DNA from: Clitopilus passeckerianus
Lineage: Eukaryota > Basidiomycota > Agaricomycetes > Agaricales > Entolomataceae
Assembly (NCBI GenBank): GCA_944990035.1
Contig: CALYLX010000082.1
Span: 434,001-498,000 of the forward strand
Length of the DNA: 64,000 bases
Reading direction: 5' to 3'
Positions 46,934 to 56,866 of the stretch are shown here, one piece after another. A program made the translations under genes and the position numbers. Position 1 is the stretch's first letter; each line of letters starts with the position of its first letter. The notes beneath the pieces are model-generated. The model made no database searches, was not told the DNA's origin, and worked only from the letters and a program-made list of their open reading frames with translations.

Positions 46934-48628
46934 CTAAGCAAAGAGATAATCATCACTACTTTCGTCGACCTCTTGAATTCTGACAACACGATTCTGCAAT
47001 TTCCATTTCTGTTCAAACTCGACAGGAAAGAGAGATGGCTGGGACTCCAAGCCATCATACCAACATTGGAGGTGCTGGATGTTAGCTCCGTTCTGGTTAT
47101 CCCCTCTAGATTCCATGAGGTTTACAATCTCTTCAGCACCAGACGTCATGAACTCAGTATCTAGCCACATTTCGAGCCGTTGCAATTGGGCCAGATATTC
47201 CGCACTGGCGATGCGTCTCATAATTGATGAGGGGAGATTTGTACCAGGCAGAGCTAACTCTTCCACAGCGGAGATGCAGAGTAGCAGCTCTGTGACCCCG
47301 GCTTCTGAGAAACATTTCCCATCCAACCGTAGCATTTTTAGGTTACAATGCGAGCGCTGAATGAGGGCGCGAATGTCATATGGGTTAACAGTCGTACTAC
47401 TGCGATCCCAGACCTCGGTAGCACGTAGCCTCCACAATGAAGGCAGGTATAATGGTTGAAGGAAAATAGATAAGTCAACGAGTGTTTCTCCAACGTGGAA
47501 TTGCAGGCATTTCAAATTAGGGAGGGATATGAGATCGGGTGTGGACTCTCCAAGAGAAGAGTTGGAAACGGTTTCCTCTCCATCACTTCCAAGGGAGAGA
47601 CAGCAACTCTCAAGTCGAGGACACTGTAGGAGAAGATAATGAGCCGTTCCAACACTGAGGAAAATATCACTGTCCAAGCCCCCAATGCTGAGCTCGACCA
47701 TCTGATTCCAGAAGCCAAGTGGCACACTTTCTATCAACATAGATATGAGTTCAATTGAAATAATAAAAAGCTCATAGAAAACCATACCAGGCATATTGAA
47801 CTTCAGAGGGACGGGGTCGTCCTCATGATAGGTGCGTTCAACGAACCCCTTCAAGTCAGGGAGACGTTGCAAGAAGCGGATATACATGTCCAGTGTTTCC
47901 CCAGTTGCCCTACAGTGCCTTACGCTGGGGCTCGTTGAATGCCCTCGACAAGGCAAGACAAGCTCTTCCAGGTGCCGCAGGCAATCTTCGGGTTGCAGGG
48001 TGAACAGATCCACATCCAGATATTGAGTTCCTCGAGCGATGACTGTCTTCGCAAACTCTGTGTGGTCTTCGATTCCTATGCCTGGAGCCCAATAAGCGCC
48101 GTAGTTGACGCGAACTCTGTGGTATAGAGCCGGCGTGCTAAGGGCGACTTGTCTCCATGAGGAGCAGACGTGCTCGGGATAGACATCCCTGATGGTGCTC
48201 TGGTACATTTGTTCAGTTTCGTCGTAATGTCTAGCCCGAGGGATGTAGTATTCGCGGGTGCCGTTTTCGAGGGTGAAAATACGGGATAGGATTTCGGACG
48301 GAAGCCTTTTGTGAGGAGCAATCGCAGATTCTAGCTCCGCGATGCGACCGAGGTGGCTAGTGCGTTCAAGTAGAAGTGTATGGTGACATTGTGGTAGCTG
48401 AGCTATCTGCTCTTCTAATTGCAGTCGTAGCTTGTCGAAAACTCCTAGCGATATGTTGCACTGGTCGCGAAGTGCCGCGAATTCTGTGATCGCTTGCGAG
48501 GAGAGGGTATTTGTTGACTTCCAAGCTTCCTCCTCTAACGGATGCGGGGGCGGGAAAGCAATCCCATGTACATAGTCAAGCATAGAAGTTTGCAGGGATT
48601 TGGAGCAAAGGAATTCAGACATGTTCAA
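46934..48628 (-). CDS. F-box-like protein F4, with a stop-free 3n intron
   Basis: The frame is open from ATG 48628 to the stop at 46934 (564 codons) even across the intron. The paralogous intron is at 47731-47787: GTATGG donor, TAG acceptor, 57 bases with no in-frame stop. Spliced length is 545 residues, joining ...FNMP with ESVPLGFWNQM as in F3. The core SAIAPHKRLPSEILSRIF ... PEHVCSSWRQVALSTPALY is intact, as are the Leu-rich repeats and the end DDYLFA-stop. A second start at 48622 (MSEFLCSK) matches F3 better. Retained intron would insert a hydrophobic patch (GMVFYELFIISIELISMLI). Expected role is SCF target recognition. Confidence 0.83.
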   Translation of the reverse strand: MNMSEFLCSKSLQTSMLDYVHGIAFPPPHPLEEEAWKSTNTLSSQAITEFAALRDQCNISLGVFDKLRLQLEEQIAQLPQCHHTLLLERTSHLGRIAELESAIAPHKRLPSEILSRIFTLENGTREYYIPRARHYDETEQMYQSTIRDVYPEHVCSSWRQVALSTPALYHRVRVNYGAYWAPGIGIEDHTEFAKTVIARGTQYLDVDLFTLQPEDCLRHLEELVLPCRGHSTSPSVRHCRATGETLDMYIRFLQRLPDLKGFVERTYHEDDPVPLKFNMPGMVFYELFIISIELISMLIESVPLGFWNQMVELSIGGLDSDIFLSVGTAHYLLLQCPRLESCCLSLGSDGEETVSNSSLGESTPDLISLPNLKCLQFHVGETLVDLSIFLQPLYLPSLWRLRATEVWDRSSTTVNPYDIRALIQRSHCNLKMLRLDGKCFSEAGVTELLLCISAVEELALPGTNLPSSIMRRIASAEYLAQLQRLEMWLDTEFMTSGAEEIVNLMESRGDNQNGANIQHLQCWYDGLESQPSLFPVEFEQKWKLQNRVVRIQEVDESSDDYLFA

Positions 48629-49064
48629 GGCTGAGCGTCGATTTCCGAGGCCTCGAACATGGACGTGACTCTAAAAGCGACGGAAGCGGAAGCGGAGACT
48701 GCCGCTTTCGGTTCCCCAGGAACTGGACAAGGATTCATCGTGACTGTAAACTTTGCAAAATAATCCTCTGACGCCAGCCAGAATCTCTTCCGAGATCTCT
48801 TCAATAGGCAACCATGCTAATGTGAAGATGTAAGATATAGGTGCCAAGTTATTTTTTTCATTCATCTCACAGGGGTGCAACTAGAATGATACATATGTTA
48901 TTAGGAACGTTAACAGAATACTACAGATCGGTCAACGATGAGTTTCCAATGGATGGTTAATATGTTCCACGTGCAAAAACCAGTTTCTAAAGTAGAGAAA
49001 GTAATAGTAGCTACATACAAGGATTAGACCATTATTTAGACGAGACACCGAAGGCACGAGAGGC
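48629..49064. other. Intergenic between F4 and F5 pseudogene
   Basis: A CACGTG core lies at about 48967, some 340 bases upstream of F4. Nothing else recognised. Confidence 0.4.
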
Positions 49065-50719
49065 TTCAAGCAAAGGGGTAAGAGTCCAGAATTTCTTCTT
49101 TAGGCTGAATCCGAACGATCCTATTCTGTGAGTCCCATCTCCGCTCATATTCGGTTGGAAACGACGGGTCAACATGAAGGGCCTCGTAGTGGCCACCAAC
49201 GTTGGATATGCCGGACATCAGCGCCATTCATGTTCTCCCACCTTGACTCTGCGAGGTCGATGATCTCCTCAACCGTAGAGGTCATCAAATTCCGATTGTC
49301 CCTCATCTCTTGGGCACTGAAGGCGGGGGAGGTATTTGGCGCTCGCAATACGTCCCATAATCGCAGTGGAGATTATGACACCTGGCATGGCTAGTTTCTC
49401 CACAGTCGAAAGACAAGAAAGAAGTACCCCCAGATCGATTTCGGAAATGCGACCTTCTTCATACCGAAAAGCCCTGAGAGAGCAGATGGCGGCGGGGTCG
49501 AGGTCAGTGGGTGGTAATCCTGAGAAGAAACGGAATCTCTGCATGAATGGGAGATTCAGAGGTTGGAAAAATGAAGATAGGTCGACGGATGAATTATGGT
49601 TGTGAACCTGGAAGTGCTCCAAGTTGGGCAAATATATAGGGCTGGAATCTTCTTCAAGATCTGGGGAGCCACTGTCGCTTTCGTCCTGGGTGGTGCCGAT
49701 GGAGAGCCAGCAGTTGGTCATTGAGGGCATCGTCGAAGAAGATAATGAGCAGTCTGCACCGGGAGAAACGCGTCGCTCGTCGAGCTCCCAATGCTGAGTT
49801 CGACCATTTGATTCCAGCATCCGAGTGGAACATTCCTCTACATGAGTGAGATGAGTAACTCGGCGCCATTGTGATAGTCTGTGAAGCTACGACTGGGTAG
49901 GTTGAAAAGAAGTGCCACCCTGTCAAAATCATCGTAGAACCACTCCCTAAACTCCTTCAATAGAGGAAGCATCAGCAGGAGCGAGGCATATGCATCCAAA
50001 ACCGTCGGTTCAGGCTCGTAATAAACTGCACACAGGTTTGTGAGGCGCTGCCCGTAAGGCAGGACAAGCTGCTGGAAAACCCGCTCGCAGCGTGCCAACG
50101 ATAGAAAACCTAGATCCAGATGTAGAGATCGAGTTCCACGGGCAATGATCTGTTCTGTGAGATCTGTGATCTCTTGGGCATTTTGATCGACACACCGTTT
50201 TCATGTACCACACGAGTAGGTGGTACAGTGCTGGTGTTCCAAGCGCGATCTGCCTCCATAACGAGCAAACATGTTCTGGATAAGCGTCCTTGACTTTTTG
50301 ACTGTCAATGTCTTGTTTGTATATGGAGACTCAACCCGGATGTAGTACTGGCGGTCGCCGTATTCTATGGTAAAAACCCGAGATAGGATTTCAGGCGGTA
50401 GCGTTTTGTAGGGTGCAATCGCAGCGTTAAGCCCTGCAATGCGACCAGAGTATCTGTCGCGCCCGAAACAAATTTCGTATTGATATGCCGTCAACTGATG
50501 TGGGCTTGAGAACCCAAAAGCCACCAACACCTCGTCGAAAGCCGATAGTACCTGTGCGCAGGTATCTCGTATCGTCCTCATTTCGAGCTGATTCTGTGGC
50601 GTGAGGGTTGTCGTTGACGTCCAGGCCCCGCTTTCGAAGGGGTGCAAGGGTGGGAAGGGTGCTCCCTTTAGCTCATCCACAATAATGTCGTGTAGCTGCG
50701 CTTCCAAATAAAGAGTCAT
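49065..50719 (-). pseudogene. F-box-like gene remnant F5 (full length, frameshifted)
   Basis: Start MTLYLEAQLHDIIVDELKG at 50719, and HPFESGAWTSTTTLTPQNQ and NAAIAPYKTLPPEILSRVF in frame 1. After the F-box-like core the frame breaks near 50290 and again several times: MARCERVFQQLVLPYGQRL (50098) and LPNLEHFQVHNHNSSVDLSS (49600 area) lie in different frames, and the Leu-rich region needs further shifts before ESRWENMNGAD and a final SYPFA-stop at 49065-49067. All parts of an intact F-box gene are present in order but not in one frame. Sequencing error cannot explain so many breaks. Confidence 0.8.
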
Positions 50720-51072
50720 GGTCGTTTAGAACCGAGAGTTGATTCCAGAGTCACCCACTGAGTTTCCGTCGGAGGTCGGAAATACCTTGGGCACGTGCCT
50801 CGCTTTATCCTAAAATGGAATCCTTGTCATTCAATGGCTTGACGAAGCCTGGAAAAGGGCTTGATCTTGGAACCTTTAAAGTCATCTTCAGCATTTTATT
50901 AAGCATAATAGACCGCGGAGCCTGCTTTAACGACTGGGAACGCGTCGGGCTCACACCAACTAATGAACGCGACGCGTCGCGAACATGACCACGTGACCGA
51001 CAATCGTGACAAACGCGTTAATAACTTGTTTATGCCGCCCATAACGCCTCTTGTCCGCTGTTTCCAGTCGCC
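50720..51072. promoter_or_regulatory. Divergent promoter with three ACGCGT boxes and a CACGTGAC element
   Basis: ACGCGT occurs at 50940-50945, 50972-50977 and 51013-51018, all within 80 bases and 55-133 bases before the ATG at 51073. ACGCGT is the MCB box bound by MBF in fungi and drives G1/S expression. CACGTGACCGACAATCGTG lies between the second and third at 50990-51008. Together they suggest cell-cycle control of the 51073 gene (inference). Confidence 0.6.
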
Positions 51073-52066
51073 ATGGAAGTCTTGTCGCCGCTGTCGAGCA
51101 CAATGTACCCCTCAACGCCTATGACGCCTCGTTATGCGCAGCCAGTGTCCAGATTCAGGCCGCAACACTCGTCGCCATTGGCGCCGTCGCCTCATACACC
51201 TGATGATTCACCTGCTCTGGCGCGTCGAAGGTCACAATATAAATCTAAGACTTCTTCGACAAGAACCCCAAAGACGCCAGCTGCCTCGACTTCAAAAGCA
51301 AATGCGAATGTTTTCACGGTGCAGTCTAGTGGAGGAAGCGTTTTCAACAGTGGCGGAAGCGACAAAGTTCGCCCACCGACGTGGAGCATACCGGAAGATC
51401 CGCAGAAGAAGTTTCTACGCGACAAGTTCATGAAAAGATGCTACCAGAGAGCTGCAAACGCGAGGGCGAAAGCTGTAGGAAGGAGGAGGTATATGAGTGA
51501 GAGGAGTAGTGACGGGTTTGACCTTGACCAAGACGACCTTATGGACGATGACGACGACGAAGACGACGAGGTAATCATGCAAGATGAGGTGAAGAAAGAT
51601 TTTTTCGAGCTGCATTGAGCAAAATTCTGACGAATTTTCCAGATATTTAGGCGTATTGTTGCCAACGAAAATAATAGACATAAAAATTCTTACCGTCGGT
51701 CATATGTCAACGAGGTCGGGTCCTCATTTGACCCAGAACTTGAAGATTTGGAAGATTGGGAACGGACCCTCAAAGGTAGTCCCAAATACAAGACGTCTAG
51801 TCATTTATTGACGTCCAGTTCCTCTAGATTCAACAAACCAGTCGTCAAAATCAGAAACGGAAATTGATGACCTTTTGGGCGACCTATCAGACGAAGAACT
51901 GCAAGCATATGCCGACGAATATGCCTCTCAGACCGCTTTGGCCGACTTTGACGATGTTCCGGAGGACGAGCTTTTCAGCGCCGAAACCTTGGCGGAGCTT
52001 GATGCCCTCGAACAAGCTGCTGCTGGAGGAACAAGGCACGCAGAAGCTGATGTTGACATGGATTGA
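51073..52066 (+). CDS. Acidic nuclear-type protein of unknown function, MCB-box promoter
   Basis: Exons 51073-51588, 51643-51775, 51828-52066 give 295 residues. The first 100 residues are Ser/Thr/Pro-rich with many SP and TP pairs (MYPSTPMTPRYAQP, HTPDDSPALARRR, TPKTPAAS), which are potential CDK sites. A basic helical block KFLRDKFMKRCYQRAANARA follows, then a run of Asp (LMDDDDDEDDE), the block IFRRIVANENNRHKNSYRR, and an acidic C-terminus (LLGDLSDEELQAYADEY, ELFSAETLAELDALEQAA). I do not recognise the family firmly. The F-x-x-R-C-x-x-R helix recalls the N-terminus of RPA-interacting proteins, but no zinc finger follows, so this is weak. MCB boxes and CDK-type sites both fit a role around S phase. 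Confidence 0.75.
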
Positions 52067-52774
52067 TTCGGCTTGGAATAGAATAAAGAACATATATATG
52101 TAGGTTGGCCATTTTATTTCGTTCGTACGGTATCTAATTCTCATAATGCAGACGTGTATCATTATTGCCCTATGTGTACTATAATTGCTGGAATTGAAAG
52201 CATTCTTTTTTTCGGTTTTTGTTTTGGTGTGCTGCCCTTAGTGCTCCTTTCTTTTGTTCAATTGGGTGCCTGCTGAGGAGCATTTCGTGGCGCCTTGTGG
52301 TGTCTTGCGGCTGTGAAGGTGCCTTCTCCATCAAGCACGTTCTTCATATTTCTGACGGCTTGACAGACAGTATGAATGCTCCTCGATCATGCGAGGGCGA
52401 ATGGAACCAGAAACTAACATATATTATCACAATCTAGGGTATTTGGATCCTTCCATTGATCACGATGACTCGGTAAGAACCTCGTGCCGAACCGAGGCGT
52501 TTGTTCTGACCGAATTTAGGTTGACAGGTCCTCTTCTCCTCCACCCCATGACCTTGGTGGCTCTTGATGGAACAGAACTATGCAGTGTCTATACTCCCTG
52601 TCGTCTCTTGACAAGAAATGACAAGCAGAATGGACCTCGTCATGGCAGGGCCCAACGAACCCATGACTCGTCCACAAATATCCTGGCTTCACCAAAGGAC
52701 GGGTTGTTTGCTATTTAAACCCGCAACATTCGAGGATCACCTCTTCACCCAAACTCATTTGCCTCATCGCCAAC
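52067..52774. other. Intergenic, LAAO promoter
   Basis: 3' flank of the 51073 gene, then upstream region of the oxidase with a TATTTAAA at 52712-52719. No other motif recognised. Confidence 0.45.
52712..52719 (+). promoter_or_regulatory. TATA-like box of the amino-acid oxidase gene
   Basis: TATTTAAA 56 bases before the ATG at 52775. Core promoter by position; inferred. Confidence 0.45.
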
Positions 52775-55170
52775 ATGGGTTTGAACGAAAACGCGAACAG
52801 CAAAGCCTTCTGGCGTGCCAAATATGCTCGTCAATGCACTAAACGCTTCCAAGCTCAACAGCTGAGCCCTTTTCTCTTCACTCCGCCATCAGTCCCAACG
52901 CCTGGGCCTGGTGCTCCTCCTCCTCAGCAGCCTCCTGCCCTTCCCGATCGTCCACCCGTTCATCCCATCCCAACCCCTATCCCTATCCTCATCGAGGCCC
53001 ATGCCACCCCCGCACCCGAGGACGAAGGTGCCGCTGCTGAGGGGGCTGAGGAAGAAGGTGTCACCATCGCAGGTGCGGGCGCAGCTCCTGGCGCCCCTCC
53101 TCCACCTAAGCTTGCTGATCTCGCTCCTGCGGCTGAAGATCCGACGAAGCTCACCATTGGTATTATCGGCGCAGGTGCCGCTGGCCTGTACACCGCCATG
53201 ATCCTTCAAGATCTTGGGTTGGACTACGATATCCTTGAGGGCTCCGACCGTGTTGGAGGGAGAATCCTCACCCATCGCTTCGAGCCCAAAGACAACAAGT
53301 GGAACTATTTTGTAAGTTTTATTCGCTGAATTTGTATTTGACGGTACACTGACTGTCCCCGCTATAAGGACATTGGCGCTATGCGTTACCCAGAAATCGA
53401 TATCATGTGGCGTGTCTTCGACCTCTTCAGAAACCGACTCAAGATCGGCGACAAGCTCGTCGACTACATTATGACATGCCCAAACCAGTTCCTTGAATAC
53501 AACAAGGAGCGTATTCAACAGAAGGTCTTCGAAAATACCCCTCACACCGATGATGTGTTCAAGGACTCTACTGTAAACAACGGCTTAGTCGACAAGGCTT
53601 TCATCAACCTGGGCGTCAACCATTGGCTCGGCCAATGTTTCACCCCCTTCAAAGAACTCCTGGCCAAGGATTGGAAACAAGGCTGGGAGAAGCTCATGGA
53701 GTTCGACCGGTACTCGGCGAGGATGTTCATGGCCGAAGCTTTCGATATCAAGAATCCGGATAAAACTAAGTTTCTGAAGAAGCAGGCCTACCCTGACTCT
53801 GCGATCAACTGGATGGAGAGGATGAATACTGGTACCGGTCTCTTCGACATGGCTTTCTCCGAAATGGTCATCGACGACCTCCAGTTCGACTGGCCCAACG
53901 CAACTGCTGTCAAATTCGGTGCCAGCACCACCAAGTCGGAGGGTGACGATACAGGAGAGCCTAAATGGTTCTGCTTGGAGTAAGTGCTAGAACGACCTTC
54001 TCTAGACCGCTGCTGACTAGTTGTGAAATAGAGGTGGCAGCGAAGTCTTCATTGACGCGATGGTCAAGTCACTCAAGAAGCCTATCCTCAAGAATAAACG
54101 CGTTACGGCGATTGTCCCAACTGCCAACGAGAAGCCCCTCCAGGTTACCTACGGCCCAGGCCTTCATAAAGCCTCGGTGGACTTTGACTACGTCATCTCC
54201 ACCATCCCTCTCCCTGCCCTGCGCTTCGTCGATCTCGACAGGTGCAACCTTAGCTACGCCCAGCTCGAGGGCATGCGCACCCTTCGCTACGACTCCAGCT
54301 GCAAGGTCGGCATCAAGTTCAAGTCCAGGTGGTGGCAGGGCCTTGATAGCGGATCCATCAAGGGTGGCCAATCCAAGACCGACCGAATCATTCGTACTGC
54401 CGTGTTCCCCTCCTATGGTGTCAACGACCCGAAAGCTGATGCAGTGATGATTGCCAGCTACACCTGGTCGCAAGATGCTGCCCGCGTTGGTGGCCTCATG
54501 CATGGTCGCAAATCCGAGGCTGAGAGCTTCCTCATCGAGAACATTATTGAGGATCTCGCGCTTCTACATGGCGTGACGGTCAAATTCCTCACCGGCGAGA
54601 TAGATGACTGGTGTGCATGGGATTGGTACGCGGATCCCTTCACGCTTGGTGGGTTACATTTCATCATGACGAGCTGTGGTTCACCAAGCTGACTGGCATT
54701 GCTTTCCGCAGGCGCCTTTGCTCTCTTCGGCCCCGGTCAATTCGCCAACATCTACTCGGCCTTCGGTCAGAGTGCCGCCGGAGGTCGCCTCATCTTCGCT
54801 GGAGAGGCTTTGAGTGCTCAGCATGCGTAAGTGGCCACACCGATCCACCATGGCAGACAGCTTACCCAATTTCAGATGGGTTGAAGGGGCGCTCGATAGC
54901 GCATATGTCGCTGTCGACAAATTACTTGAAGGCGCCAGACTCCCTAAGCTTCGTGAGAAGCTCGAGGCCAAGTGGGGTAACCCTCACCTCCGCGAGGAGG
55001 AGCTCAAGGAAATCAAAGAAATCATGTTCATGCAAGAAATCATTGGCGCTGTGTTGTCGGCATTCGACAACTTCGAGGACATCAAGCTTGCCCTCTCCAA
55101 ATTTGAGCTCAACAACGATATTTTTGAAAACTTGCCCAAGGAGTCACCAGCCATTCCTGGTGTCGCATAG
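52775..55170 (+). CDS. L-amino-acid oxidase (flavin amine oxidase family)
   Basis: Exons 52775-53311, 53369-53979, 54032-54648, 54712-54826, 54876-55170 give 724 residues. A start MGLNENANSKAFWRAKYARQ and a Pro/Ala-rich stretch of about 100 residues come before the FAD-binding beta-alpha-beta fold IGIIGAGAAGLYTAMILQDL with the acidic end E and RVGGRI. The substrate-binding region (GAMRYPEIDIMWRVFDLF) and the C-terminal FAD motif (RLIFAGEALSAQHAWVEGAL) are complete. This layout is that of the basidiomycete LAAO (LAO1-like) of mycorrhizal and litter fungi, which oxidise L-amino acids to keto acids, ammonia and peroxide for nitrogen use. No signal peptide is seen. Family is firm; substrate range is inferred. 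Confidence 0.88.
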
Positions 55171-55416
55171 ACTCTTGGAATAGCTGAACGTATGAACGTT
55201 TTGATGTAATCACTGTATTACCAAAAATTGTACACCTCGAATCATGCAATCTACTTGTCTTTCTTCCGATGGGTTGGGTATAAGCAACAGATAATGGGAT
55301 AGGATTGGTCAAAGGATCCATTGTGGTCCAAGAAGTAACGAGAAGTGAAGGAGTCAACGACACTGAGTTGGGGAGTACTGCATATAGAACTAGTGTTAGG
55401 CAGGACTGCAAGTCTT

Positions 55417-56598
55417 TCAAGGCCAACGCTGCTTGTTCTCTTGAACCTCCAGGCTAACAACAGACGATCTTTTCCTCTTCAACCCTGGCGTTTCCGACTC
55501 TGAGAAGTCGTCGCCATCCACGGCACCGACAGGCGAGCTGGGGTTCAAATGGGTGCCACCACCCAAGATGTTTTGGACCTCTGGAAAGTCATTGTTGACC
55601 ACCTTTAAAACATCAGCAGCGCTCCCCATAGTCAGGAGGAAAGATTTGATGCCAGCTATCAGTGCTTCTCGTTTCTGCACTGTGACCAAGTCTGGGCATT
55701 TGGTAATCGTCAGCCTCCAATATTGGGGATCGTTTGGGCCCCATTGTTCTTTCGTGAAAGCGATCAGGTCCTAGACAGCCGTGAGGTGTTCTTGAAGATG
55801 CGCAAGTTGTTTATGAGATATTGGGCCCAGGATTCCATTGGGAGTGTGAGGCTGGATTTCCAAGAAATCTAGCCTGTAGGACAATGCATCAGAGCATAGT
55901 ATTTCTGGAACCTGTGCATGTACTAACCGAGATCCGGGTTTAAGAACATTGAGACTATGAAGCTCGCATCCGGGACGAGCGCTGGAAGTGACTTCCGCGC
56001 CCAGAGATTTGCAGATGTTTCGAACTAGTCGAATTCCATGAAGTCTTTCCAGCTAGGGTTTTCGAACCAGAACTTGGGTAATTTCATCTGCCAACCGTGA
56101 CTAGAATCGACACTAGTGGCACCATTGAGACCTGCAGGCAAAACGAGTTCGATGATCGCCTCTGCAGCTTTCCCATCAAGTGGCAATCCGACGGAGCCAT
56201 ATCCCTTGACATATGAACGCGGATTGGGTGATTTCTCTGGGGAGTCAATATGGTAGAAGCTTCCGGCAGAACCCAGGCGAGAGTCAATGTTGGCGGCCAG
56301 TTCATCCTGTAAGCCAAAGAGGAAGTTCAGTGCTAATACGTGATTCAGAGAACATGAGAGTTTACCTGAATTTCCGCAAGTGACACAAGCTGTCCAGGCG
56401 CTGCCGCTCTTTTTCACCTGCTGGATTCAAGCTGGATGCATCGGGCATAGATTTATATACAGTCTTAAGGCGTCATTGATTAAATGTCAAATCAGGAACC
56501 GGTAAAAAAAGCTGGGTCAAATGCCTTACCTCGTCTGTGAATTGACGATTCAGAGCTGCAGCCGTAGCCTCACACGTTTTCACAGGTATATCTTCCAT
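55417..56598 (-). pseudogene. Decayed 2OG-Fe(II)-dioxygenase-like gene, copy A
   Basis: Minus strand, ATG at 56598 (MEDIPVKTCEATAAAL). The conserved N-terminal module SLAEIQDELAANIDSRLG then GSFYHIDSPEKSPNP, YVKGYGSVGLPLDGKAAEAI and FWFENPSWKDFMEF (56310-56030) resembles the start of a common fungal 2OG-dioxygenase-like family. At 56025-56035 the frame breaks: the frame downstream (LVRNICKSLGAEVTSSARPG, then CELHSLNVLKPGSR) is offset by one base, and a TAG interrupts the first frame. A further in-frame TAG follows LQEHLTAV (about 55770). The last part (WGPNDPQYWRLTITKCPDL ... 55417) has no catalytic His/Asp set. Joining of the first two exons is also ambiguous. Likely non-functional; sequencing error at one site is possible. 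Confidence 0.55.
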
Positions 56599-56866
56599 TT
56601 TGAAGCTACCGTATACCTTGGAATTTGTCAAAAAATTTGACAACGGAGGTCTTGGACCTACAAGGTGCTAGAACGCTTGTATGCAGCAACAAGGCTTAAA
56701 GGGCAAATGAAACGCGAAATGTCACGGGCATGTGGTCTGGTGACTGCGTGACTCCGCGCTCATTGAATTAAATTATGAGTTTGTTGTCGTAGCGTACACA
56801 GGGAAGATAACTCTAAGACAAGGTTTACAGTAAACTTGATATATAAGAGCCATTAGTTCTGGAATT
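56599..56866. other. Short intergenic between copies A and B
   Basis: Promoter of copy A and 3' flank of copy B; nothing recognised. Confidence 0.4.

Noticed and set aside
52889..53545. Long minus-strand ORF of 218 codons within the amino-acid oxidase
   Set aside because: Shadow of the intact oxidase exons on the plus strand; no independent features.
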